Positions 55,914 through 62,543 of a stretch of DNA of 64,000 nt are shown in pieces. The number at the start of each line of letters is the position of its first letter. Positions within the stretch are counted from its first letter, which is position 1. Made by a program: the position numbers and the translations under genes. The stretch lies in contig CAUFRY010000002.1 in assembly GCA_959028445.1 (NCBI GenBank), positions 51,898-115,897 of the forward strand, in the 5' to 3' direction. Source of the DNA: an uncultured Collinsella sp. Its GTDB lineage: Bacteria; Actinomycetota; Coriobacteriia; Coriobacteriales; Coriobacteriaceae. Below the pieces are notes generated by a model. The model made no database searches, was not told where the DNA came from, and saw only the letters and a program-made list of their open reading frames with translations.

Positions 55914-57164
55914 ATGACCGATACCGCCGCAACCCGCCCCTACGGAGTGCTGGGCCGCGTGTTGGGCCACAGCTACACCCCAACCATCTACAAAGAGCTC
56001 GCTGGGCTCGAGTACGTGCGATTTGAGCGCGAGCCCGAGGACCTCGCGGCCTTTATGACGGGCGACGAGTGGGAGGGCACCAACGTGACCATCCCCTACA
56101 AGCGCGCCGTCATGGAGTACCTGGACGAGCTGAGCCCGCTCGCCGAGCGCATGGGCAACGTCAACACCATCACGCGCCTGCCCGACGGCCGCCTGCGCGG
56201 CGATAACACCGACTACTTCGGTTTTCAGTGCCTGGTCGAGGAGCTGGGCGTAGAGGTTGCCAGTAAGAAGGCCCTCGTGCTCGGCGCCACCGGCGGTGCC
56301 GGCACTACGGCCAGCATGGTACTCGACGACCTGGGCGCCATCGTCGTACCCGTGGGTCGCACAAGCGAGGTCAATTACGACAACATCGCGCAGCAATCCG
56401 ATGCCGCGCTGCTCGTCAACTGCACGCCTGCCGGCATGTTCCCCCACTGCCCCGACGCCCCCTGCACGCTCGAAGGACTCGATGCGCTCGAAGGCGTCAT
56501 CGACATTGTCTACAACCCCGCCCGCACGGGTCTGATGTTCGAGGCCGAGCGCCGCGGCATCCCCTACATCGGCGGACTGCTGATGCTCGTGGCACAGGCG
56601 GCACAGGCCGTCGAGCGCTATACCGGCCAGGTCACCCCGCGCGAGCGCATCCTGGACGTAACGGAGCGCTTGTCACGCCGCGAACAGAACATCGCGCTGA
56701 TCGGCATGCCGGGCTCGGGCAAGACCCGCGTGGGTGAGCAGATTGCCCTGCTCACGGGGCGAGAGCACATCGACCTGGATCGCGCGCTTGAGGAACGCCT
56801 GGGGATGCCCTGCGCCGACTATATCGTCGAGCGCGGCGAGGCGGCCTTCCGCGAGCAGGAAACGGCGGCGCTCTCCGACATCTCCAAGCGCAGCGGCCTG
56901 GTGCTTTCCACCGGCGGTGGCGTGGTCACGCGAGACGAGAACTATCCGCTGCTGCACCAGAACAGCAAAATTGTGATGCTCAACCGCAAGCTCGAAGAGC
57001 TCGCCCACAAGGGCCGCCCCATCACCGCACGCGACGGCATCGATAAGCTCGCGGAACAACGTATGCCACGCTACCGCGCCTGGGCCGACCACATCATCGA
57101 CTCACGCGACTGCGCCGCCAATACCGCCCAAGCCCTCCTCGACACCCTCCCACCCGCTCTCTAA
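55914..57164 (+). CDS. aroE: Shikimate dehydrogenase-shikimate kinase fusion
   Basis: Fusion for two successive steps. Residues about 1-255 are shikimate dehydrogenase (NVTIPYK, GDNTDYFGF, NADPH region VLGATGGAG, NCTPAGMF), and 268-416 shikimate kinase (Walker A GMPGSGKTRVGE, DLDRALEE, REQE, STGGGVV). In the dehydrogenase part the usual SxSPxxHN shikimate-binding stretch reads GHSYTPTIYKEL, so the second serine and the HN pair are changed. 416 residues without an internal stop or restart; ATG directly follows the pheA stop. A fused arrangement is uncommon and keeps both activities in one chain. Confidence 0.93.
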   Translation: MTDTAATRPYGVLGRVLGHSYTPTIYKELAGLEYVRFEREPEDLAAFMTGDEWEGTNVTIPYKRAVMEYLDELSPLAERMGNVNTITRLPDGRLRGDNTDYFGFQCLVEELGVEVASKKALVLGATGGAGTTASMVLDDLGAIVVPVGRTSEVNYDNIAQQSDAALLVNCTPAGMFPHCPDAPCTLEGLDALEGVIDIVYNPARTGLMFEAERRGIPYIGGLLMLVAQAAQAVERYTGQVTPRERILDVTERLSRREQNIALIGMPGSGKTRVGEQIALLTGREHIDLDRALEERLGMPCADYIVERGEAAFREQETAALSDISKRSGLVLSTGGGVVTRDENYPLLHQNSKIVMLNRKLEELAHKGRPITARDGIDKLAEQRMPRYRAWADHIIDSRDCAANTAQALLDTLPPAL

Positions 57165-57166
57165 AA

Positions 57167-57205
57167 AAACCACCACAAAGGGGACAGGCACCTTTGTGGT
57201 GGTTT
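57167..57205. repeat. Perfect 15-bp hairpin element, GGGACAGGCACC family
   Basis: AAACCACCACAAAGG/CCTTTGTGGTGGTTT around loop GGACAGGCA, three bases after the aroE-aroK stop and before aroQ. Only three T follow, so it is not a convincing terminator. It resembles dispersed intergenic GGGGACAGGCACC elements; only one copy is in this window. Confidence 0.65.
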
Positions 57206-57227
57206 CTCGACTGCAAAGGAAGCAACC

Positions 57228-57665
57228 ATGAAAGCACTCGTCATCAACGGCCCCAACCTCAACATGCTCGGCATTCGCGAGCCGGGCATCTATGGCAGCG
57301 ACAACTACGACCGCTTAGTGCAGATCTGCCAGGAAGCGGGCGCCGCACAGGGCTTCGACGAGGTCGAGGTCTTCCAGTCCAACCACGAGGGCAACATCGT
57401 CGACAAGATCCAGGAGGCCTACGGCAAGGTCGACGGCATCGTCATCAACCCGGCTGCCTACACGCATACGAGCGTGGCGATCCTCGACGCCCTCAAGGCC
57501 GTTGCCATCCCTGCCGTCGAGGTGCACATCAGCGCCGTAGAGACGCGCGAAGACTTCCGCCAGGTGAGCTACGCCCGCCTAGCCTGCTTCGCCACCATCA
57601 CCGGCGAGGGCCTGCAAGGCTACGCCCACGCGCTGGAGCTGCTGAGGGAACGTCTCGAAAAGTAG
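57228..57665 (+). CDS. aroQ: 3-dehydroquinate dehydratase, type II
   Basis: Dehydrates 3-dehydroquinate to 3-dehydroshikimate, dodecameric type II enzyme. Motifs: LVINGPNLNMLG, the tyrosine loop REPGIYG, QSNHEGNIVDKI, INPAAYTHTSVAI and EVHISAVETREDFR. 145 residues. ATG follows AAGGAA. Last gene of the aro operon, so all seven shikimate steps are encoded together. Confidence 0.96.
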   Translation: MKALVINGPNLNMLGIREPGIYGSDNYDRLVQICQEAGAAQGFDEVEVFQSNHEGNIVDKIQEAYGKVDGIVINPAAYTHTSVAILDALKAVAIPAVEVHISAVETREDFRQVSYARLACFATITGEGLQGYAHALELLRERLEK

Positions 57666-57709
57666 CCTCGCGAGCAAATCCATCAACGCGATTCACACGC
57701 TAATAATGC

Positions 57710-57748
57710 CAGTGCCGCCAGCAGCAACCTCGCTACTGGCGGCACTTT
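57710..57748 (+). terminator. Terminator of the aro operon
   Basis: 11-bp stem AGTGCCGCCAG/CTGGCGGCACT followed by TTTATT. It directly precedes the promoter of the next two genes. Confidence 0.75.
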
Positions 57749-57764
57749 ATTACTGGCATATAAT
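57736..57764 (+). promoter_or_regulatory. Candidate promoter of the DUF4869-like/ATPase pair
   Basis: Consensus -10 TATAAT (57759-57764) with a poor -35 CTGGCG 17 bases upstream that lies inside the aro terminator stem. Start near 57771, 25 bases before the first ATG. Confidence 0.6.
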
Positions 57765-57795
57765 CATTGCAGTCACACAACGTCTGGAGACGCGC

Positions 57796-58245
57796 ATGTT
57801 AAGCATCCATCTGGGGGATTACCCCGGTTCCATCTACGATACCGAAACCTATTTTAGGAACTCATACTTGGACTCATGGTTCGAAGACCCTATGGCCGCA
57901 CAGATTATTAAAAGCGTGGACGGATCAGAGCTCATCGGTCCCCACAACATCGTAAGCAAACAGCTGGGCTCGATCACCCCACTCGAACTGTCCGGCGGCG
58001 TTAAGACGCTGCTGCTGGTGCGCAATCTCCCAAATATGGTGTTCAACGCATCCACCTGCGGAGACAACTGTGCCCGCTGGCTACTCAAGATCGGCAAAGA
58101 GCAGGATGTGATGGTGACCTTATACCACATCATGAAATTCCCCTGGAAGAGCTTTGAAATCCGCATTGAAAACGATGGCCGCATCGTCAGAAACATGCAG
58201 GAGTTTGTCGGCGCCACGAATGACTTTTTGGATGTTGATGAGTAA
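57796..58245 (+). CDS. DUF4869-like protein, function unknown
   Basis: 149 residues starting MLSIHLGDYPGSIYDTETYF; the opening and size resemble DUF4869 proteins of gut Firmicutes and Actinobacteria, whose function is unknown. No catalytic motif, signal peptide or membrane helix is visible. ATG at 57796 has GGAG six bases upstream; the open frame further upstream crosses the terminator and is rejected. Its TAA overlaps the ATG of the ATPase gene (TAATG), so the two products are made together. Base composition is lower in GC than the aro operon. Confidence 0.7.
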   Translation: MLSIHLGDYPGSIYDTETYFRNSYLDSWFEDPMAAQIIKSVDGSELIGPHNIVSKQLGSITPLELSGGVKTLLLVRNLPNMVFNASTCGDNCARWLLKIGKEQDVMVTLYHIMKFPWKSFEIRIENDGRIVRNMQEFVGATNDFLDVDE

Positions 58246-59246
58246 TGAAGGGAACGCATACCGTTGTCGTAGAGCGTGCAAAGGTCAAATACACACTCAC
58301 GTTTAAGCGCAATATTTCCTTTATACGCGGCAACAGCGGCACGGGTAAAACGATGCTCATCTCGATGATTCGCGACTACAACGACCGAGGACCGGAAAGC
58401 GGCGTTGCACTCAGTTGCGACGTGCCTTGCGAAACGCTTTCCGGCAGACGCTGGGAGCGCGAGCTATCGATCATCGAAGATTCAATCGTCTTTCTAGATG
58501 AGGGTAACGAGTTTATCTACTCAAAGGACTTCGCCAAAGCCGTCAACGGCTCGTCCAACTATTTTGTTCTGATATCTCGTCGCGATGCCAACGAGCTCCC
58601 CTACAGCGTTGATGAGATCCTGAAGCTAGTCAACACGACAAGTAAAACAATCAATGGCCGCAAGAGCGACAGGCGCTTCTACTCGGTGACCAAGCCGCTA
58701 TATGACCACACGGCAAGTATGCTGTATCAGGATCTAAATGTTGGATTCGAGGTACCCGACGCCGTAGTTGTCGAGGATAGCAAATCTGGCTATCAATTCT
58801 ACGACGCTCTTTGCAACCGACTCGGGATCCCCTGCTATACCGCCACCGGCGTTGCGAATCTAAAACGTACGATTCACGAATGTCCCGAGCAAAACATCCT
58901 TGCTATTGGAGACGGAGCAGCATTTGGTCCCTACATCGAAAAGGTGCTCGGACAGCGCGTTTACAAGAACGTACGCTTGTTCCTCCCCGAATCATTCGAG
59001 TGGACACTCCTGCAATCTGGCCTCATTCCCAGTAACGATATCTTAAAAATCCTCGAGGATCCCTCAAGCTATATCGAAAGCCGCGACTACCTGAGCTGGG
59101 AGCGGTTCTTCACCGATGTGTTGATCAAATACTCGGCAGGCACTCGCTACGCCTACAGAAAGGTAAAGCTCAATGAGCAGTACCTGAGGCCGCAGGCGAT
59201 GAATGCAGTTGCAAACGTCTTGCCCGAGTGCCTGAAGGCAGACTAG
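58245..59246 (+). CDS. P-loop ATPase of a two-gene module, function unknown
   Basis: 333 residues. Walker A GNSGTGKT at 29-36, Walker B IVFLDEGNEF at 81-90 and SRRDANELP at 111-119 fit an AAA-like ATPase. The second half has an acidic pattern VVVEDSKSGYQFYDAL (E177) and ILAIGDGAAFGPYI (D223), which is reminiscent of, but not proof of, a TOPRIM-type nuclease domain as in OLD proteins. Some databases call relatives translation initiation factor 2, which the sequence does not support. Coupled to the DUF4869-like gene, closed by its own terminator, and lower in GC than its surroundings. Confidence 0.72.
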   Translation: MKGTHTVVVERAKVKYTLTFKRNISFIRGNSGTGKTMLISMIRDYNDRGPESGVALSCDVPCETLSGRRWERELSIIEDSIVFLDEGNEFIYSKDFAKAVNGSSNYFVLISRRDANELPYSVDEILKLVNTTSKTINGRKSDRRFYSVTKPLYDHTASMLYQDLNVGFEVPDAVVVEDSKSGYQFYDALCNRLGIPCYTATGVANLKRTIHECPEQNILAIGDGAAFGPYIEKVLGQRVYKNVRLFLPESFEWTLLQSGLIPSNDILKILEDPSSYIESRDYLSWERFFTDVLIKYSAGTRYAYRKVKLNEQYLRPQAMNAVANVLPECLKAD

Positions 59247-59250
59247 ATAC

Positions 59251-59284
59251 AGCGGGGAGGGCCAAGTTGGTCCTCCCCGCTTTT
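59251..59284 (+). terminator. Terminator of the two-gene module
   Basis: 15-bp stem AGCGGGGAGGGCCAA/TTGGTCCTCCCCGCT (one G-T pair), then TTTT. Four bases after the ATPase stop. Confidence 0.88.
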
Positions 59285-59285
59285 G

Positions 59286-59525
59286 TTACGCCTTCTTGAT
59301 CACGTACGCCAATCCAATATCGCAGGCACAGCGTACGATTGACGCGAAGAACCACGATGCTGGCAGCGTCATAAGCAGAGGCTTGCTCACGCTCGGCTCC
59401 AGCCCCCTTTGGCGCGCCGTATAACCAATCCACATCAGCAGCACAATAGCAGCTCACGCCACGGCTTCGGCCTAAACGTATACCCGGCAAGAACAAAGAA
59501 CACCGGCATGTGAAAAAGCCCAGAC
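59286..59525 (-). pseudogene. Decayed C-terminal remnant of an acyltransferase-3 family gene
   Basis: No intact frame. On the minus strand one frame reads LFHMPVFFVLAGYTFRPKPW (the HMPxFFxLSGY signature of OafA/acyltransferase 3 membrane proteins) and then stops; after a frame change another reads MWIGYTARQRGLEPSVSKPL and LPASWFFASIVRCACDIGLA, ending VIKKA at the TAA (59286-59288). The parts that should lie between them are missing, so this is an internally deleted, frameshifted remnant. It runs directly out of the tRNA-Arg(TCT) terminator, which suggests loss or insertion at the tRNA boundary. Confidence 0.6.
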
Positions 59526-59544
59526 CACCAAGCGGTCTGGGCTT
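59514..59544 (-). terminator. Terminator after tRNA-Arg(TCT)
   Basis: 11-bp stem AGCCCAGACC-type with loop GCTTGGT, followed by TTTTTC on the minus strand, ten bases from the tRNA 3' end. Confidence 0.85.
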
Positions 59545-59553
59545 AATAAACGA

Positions 59554-59630
59554 TGGTGCTCCATGGCGGATTCGAACCGTCGACCTTGGGATTAGAAGTC
59601 CCCTGCTCTATCCAACTGAGCTAATGGAGC
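59554..59630 (-). tRNA. tRNA-Arg (anticodon TCT)
   Basis: 77-base cloverleaf on the minus strand: acceptor GCTCCAT/ATGGAGC, D arm AGCTCAG...GAGC, anticodon arm GGGGA-CTTCTAA-TCCCA with TCT, T arm GACGG-TTCGAAT-CCGCC, encoded CCA. Reads AGA and AGG codons. Confidence 0.96.
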
Positions 59631-59684
59631 AAATAGCCGCACGCCCAAGCAAGCGCAAGCCTGTCAGGCGCAAGTAATTATAAC

Positions 59685-60452
59685 CTAGTTGAACTGCTCG
59701 CGATACGCCTTGCAGACCTCATCAACCGGGCCGTCCATGCGAAGGTCACCCTTCTCAATCCAAACGGCACGCTGGCAGATGCGCTCAACCTGCTCCATAG
59801 AGTGCGAAACGAACAGAACCGTCACGTCGCCGCTCTGGATAAAGTGCTGGATACGGTCCTCGCACTTCTGCTGGAAGAACACATCACCGACGGACAACGT
59901 CTCGTCAACGATCAGAATATCGGGCTCGGTAATCGTCGCGATTGCAAAGGCGATACGCGCCACCATGCCCGAGGAGAAGTTCTTAAGCGGCATATCGACA
60001 AAGTTCTGCAGCTCAGCGAATTCGATAATGCCGTCAAAGTTGGCATCGATGAACTCCTTGGTATAGCCAAGCAGGGCGCCGTTCAGATAGATGTTCTCGC
60101 GGGCGGTCAGCTCGGGGTCAAAACCAGCACCAAGCTCAATCAGCGGCGCGATGTTACCGTGCACCTTAACGCTGCCCTCGCTTGGCTCAAGCACGCCAGC
60201 GATAATCTTGAGCATCGTAGACTTGCCGGAGCCATTGGTGCCGACCAGACCCACGACCTCGCCACGATGAATATCAAACGAGATATGCTTAAGCGCCCTA
60301 AACTCCTCAAAGAACAACTCATGCTTGGCAAGCTTAATGAAGTACTCCTTGAGGTTGGTCAGCGACTCGGACGCCATGTTAAAGATCATGGTAACGTCGT
60401 CGACCTCGACAGCCAGAGGCTGCTCGCTGTAATCAACAACAGATTCAGTCAT
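59685..60452 (-). CDS. Polysaccharide ABC exporter, ATP-binding subunit
   Basis: ATPase of a TagH/Wzt-like exporter for surface glycan or teichoic acid-type polymers. Residues about 16-60 carry the family-specific N-terminal extension (NLKEYFIKLAKHELFFEEF); Walker A is GTNGSGKS, the signature FSSGMVARI, and Walker B ILIVDETLSVGD. 255 residues, without the C-terminal carbohydrate-binding domain of Wzt. ATG at 60452 has AGGAG seven bases upstream. Eleven bases after the permease gene. Confidence 0.92.
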   Translation of the reverse strand: MTESVVDYSEQPLAVEVDDVTMIFNMASESLTNLKEYFIKLAKHELFFEEFRALKHISFDIHRGEVVGLVGTNGSGKSTMLKIIAGVLEPSEGSVKVHGNIAPLIELGAGFDPELTARENIYLNGALLGYTKEFIDANFDGIIEFAELQNFVDMPLKNFSSGMVARIAFAIATITEPDILIVDETLSVGDVFFQQKCEDRIQHFIQSGDVTVLFVSHSMEQVERICQRAVWIEKGDLRMDGPVDEVCKAYREQFN

Positions 60453-60463
60453 CACAGCACTCC

Positions 60464-61309
60464 TTAGATGTAGAGGATGAACTTGCGCTCGGACTTATGG
60501 AACACGGTATAGCCAATAATAAGCGCAAGAACCGCCCAGGCAACGCACATACCAAACGTCATAAGCGAGGGCGTAGTCTGGAACAGGAAGATATCGCGCA
60601 TAAACTGCAGGTAGTTGAACATGGGGTTCGCATACATCAAGATACGCACGAGATGCGGCATTTGCGCAATATAGTCAGTCGTCCAGAAGATGGGCGTAAT
60701 GTAAGTCCACGCCGTAATGACGACGCTCCACAGATGCATAACGTCGCGGAAGAAGACCGTAAGGGCAGAGAGCATCATGCCCAGGCCCATGCAGAAGCAC
60801 ATAAGCAGCAGCAGGCAAACCGGCAGCAGAATCAGGTGCCAAGAAGGCATAACGCGGAACCACAGCATGACGATGGCGACGGCGACCAGCGAGAAGGCAA
60901 AGTTGACCAGCGAGAAGAGCACCTTCTGCACCGGGAAGACCCAGCGGTGCACCTTAACCTTCTTGAGCAGAGGGGCAGCGCCCACGATCGACGTCAGGGC
61001 CTGGTTCGTAGACTCGGACATGACGGCAAAGGTAATGTTACCCACGATCAAGTACAGCGGGTACATCTCGGGCGTCATTGAGCCATTGCGACCCTGGCCA
61101 AAAATCGTCGAGAACACGATGGCCATGACGATCATCATCAGCAGCGGGTTGAGCACCGACCATGCGACGCCCAGAACGCTACGGCGATACTTGATCTTAA
61201 AATCCTTGGTAACCAGCTGACGAAGGATAAACGCGTCCTTCTCAAATTCGTTCTTAGCAAACGTCGCAGGCAGACTGCGAGTTTCTTGTTGCTTTGTCTG
61301 ATCCGACAC
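60464..61309 (-). CDS. Polysaccharide ABC exporter, ABC-2 permease
   Basis: TagG/Wzm-like permease with six hydrophobic helices. The N-terminal amphipathic part includes QLVTKDFKIKYRRSVLGVAW, the conserved ABC-2 signature before the first helix; a later GLGMMLSALTVFFRD segment is also typical. GTG at 61309 has AAAGGAG eight bases upstream and is preferred to the upstream open frame. 281 residues. With the next gene forms a complete exporter; the substrate is unknown but the neighbouring rhamnose genes suggest a rhamnose-containing glycan. Confidence 0.92.
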   Translation of the reverse strand: MSDQTKQQETRSLPATFAKNEFEKDAFILRQLVTKDFKIKYRRSVLGVAWSVLNPLLMMIVMAIVFSTIFGQGRNGSMTPEMYPLYLIVGNITFAVMSESTNQALTSIVGAAPLLKKVKVHRWVFPVQKVLFSLVNFAFSLVAVAIVMLWFRVMPSWHLILLPVCLLLLMCFCMGLGMMLSALTVFFRDVMHLWSVVITAWTYITPIFWTTDYIAQMPHLVRILMYANPMFNYLQFMRDIFLFQTTPSLMTFGMCVAWAVLALIIGYTVFHKSERKFILYI

Positions 61310-61348
61310 GGATGCAACTCCTTTACTCGTAATCGTTGACAAACGAAC

Positions 61349-61354
61349 AGTATA
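61349..61354 (-). promoter_or_regulatory. Candidate -10 for the ABC exporter genes
   Basis: Minus-strand TATACT about 40 bases before the GTG of the permease; the -35 is not clear. Confidence 0.35.
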
Positions 61355-61410
61355 GACCCGACGGCCATGCAAACGATTCGCGCAACAAAACTGGAGAACT
61401 AACCCACATC

Positions 61411-61439
61411 TTAGGATGCCAAGCCCAAACGGCTATACT
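61411..61439 (+). promoter_or_regulatory. Candidate promoter of the glycosyltransferase gene
   Basis: -35 TTAGGA (weak), 17-base spacer, -10 TATACT (61434-61439), about 30 bases before the GTG. Divergent from the ABC exporter promoter. Confidence 0.4.
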
Positions 61440-61469
61440 TTCAAGGATTGAACGTATAAGGAGCATTGA

Positions 61470-62441
61470 GTGAATTCTGAATCCATCGCCGTCATCATCC
61501 CCTGCTACAACGAAGCGCCCACGATCGGCAAAGTCATCGACGACTTTCACCGCGAGCTTCCGCAAGCGACGGTCTATGTCTATGACAACAACTCGTCGGA
61601 CGATACCTCACGCATCGCCACCGAGCACGGCGCCACGGTCCGCTTTGAGCCCCGTCAGGGAAAGGGCAACGTATGCCGCCAGATGTTTCGCGACATCGAC
61701 GCCGATTGCTACCTGATGGTCGACGGCGACGACACCTACCCCGCCGAGGCGGCCAAGGCCCTCTGCGAGCCCATCCTTAACGGTACGGCCGACATGACCG
61801 TAGGCGATCGCCTTTCAAACGGCACCTACGCCGAGGAAAACAAGCGCGCCTTCCACGGCTTTGGCAACAATCTGGTCCGCGCCATGATCAAGTGGATCTA
61901 TGGCTACAGCTTCGATGACGTCATGACCGGCTACCGCGCCATGAGCCGCCCGTTCGTTAAAACCTTCCCAGTGCTTTCCGAGGGCTTTCAGATCGAAACC
62001 GAGCTCTCGATCCACGCCGTCGACCACCGCTGGCGCATCAAAGATGTGCCCATCGAGTACCGCGACCGTCCCGAGGGTTCCGAGTCCAAACTCAACACAG
62101 TGAGCGACGGCATTAAAGTCGTTGCGATGATCGGCACGCTGTTCAAGGACTACCGCCCGCTGAAGTTCTTCAGCCTCGTAGCGCTTCTGTTCGCGGTATT
62201 CGGCCTCGCCCTGGGCATGCCCATCGTTGTCGAATATTTCCAGACCGGCCTCGTCCCGCGCTTCCCCACCGCTATGCTCGCCGCCTCGTTTATGTTCCTG
62301 TGCGGCCTGAGCCTTGCGACCGGCTTCATCCTAGATTCTGTAGCAAAGGTCGAAAAAAAGCAGTGGGAGGTCAACGTGTACAGCAAATACGCCTACGACG
62401 ACCAGCCCGGCCACCCTACTTCCAAGCCAAGCGAGAGGTAG
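61470..62441 (+). CDS. Family 2 glycosyltransferase, polyprenol-phosphate sugar type
   Basis: GT-A enzyme like GtrB/DPM1 that likely transfers a sugar to a polyprenyl phosphate carrier. Motifs: IAVIIPCYNEAPTIGKV, the metal site MVDGDDTYP, DVMTGYRAMSR and the QIETELSIHA segment. Two C-terminal membrane helices near residues 228-250 and 265-290 fit the DPM1-like/GtrB architecture. 323 residues. GTG at 61470 has AAGGAG seven bases upstream. Transcribed away from the ABC exporter; converges with rmlCD. Confidence 0.9.
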   Translation: MNSESIAVIIPCYNEAPTIGKVIDDFHRELPQATVYVYDNNSSDDTSRIATEHGATVRFEPRQGKGNVCRQMFRDIDADCYLMVDGDDTYPAEAAKALCEPILNGTADMTVGDRLSNGTYAEENKRAFHGFGNNLVRAMIKWIYGYSFDDVMTGYRAMSRPFVKTFPVLSEGFQIETELSIHAVDHRWRIKDVPIEYRDRPEGSESKLNTVSDGIKVVAMIGTLFKDYRPLKFFSLVALLFAVFGLALGMPIVVEYFQTGLVPRFPTAMLAASFMFLCGLSLATGFILDSVAKVEKKQWEVNVYSKYAYDDQPGHPTSKPSER

Positions 62442-62490
62442 ATCTTCCGCAAAATACTATTGGCACCACTGCGCAGATAGCCACCAACAA

Positions 62491-62521
62491 GAAAAGCCGC
62501 CGTTAAAGAACGGCGGCTTTT
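62491..62521. terminator. Bidirectional terminator between glycosyltransferase and rmlCD
   Basis: 12-bp perfect stem AAAGCCGCCGTT/AACGGCGGCTTT with AAAG loop and T runs on both strands, placed between converging genes. Confidence 0.9.
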
Positions 62522-62543
62522 ACTCTCGAAAAGTTAATAGCGC

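Noticed and set aside
59170..59496. 108-codon minus-strand open frame
   Set aside because: It overlaps the ATPase gene and its terminator. The real coding traces in this stretch are in other frames and belong to an acyltransferase remnant.
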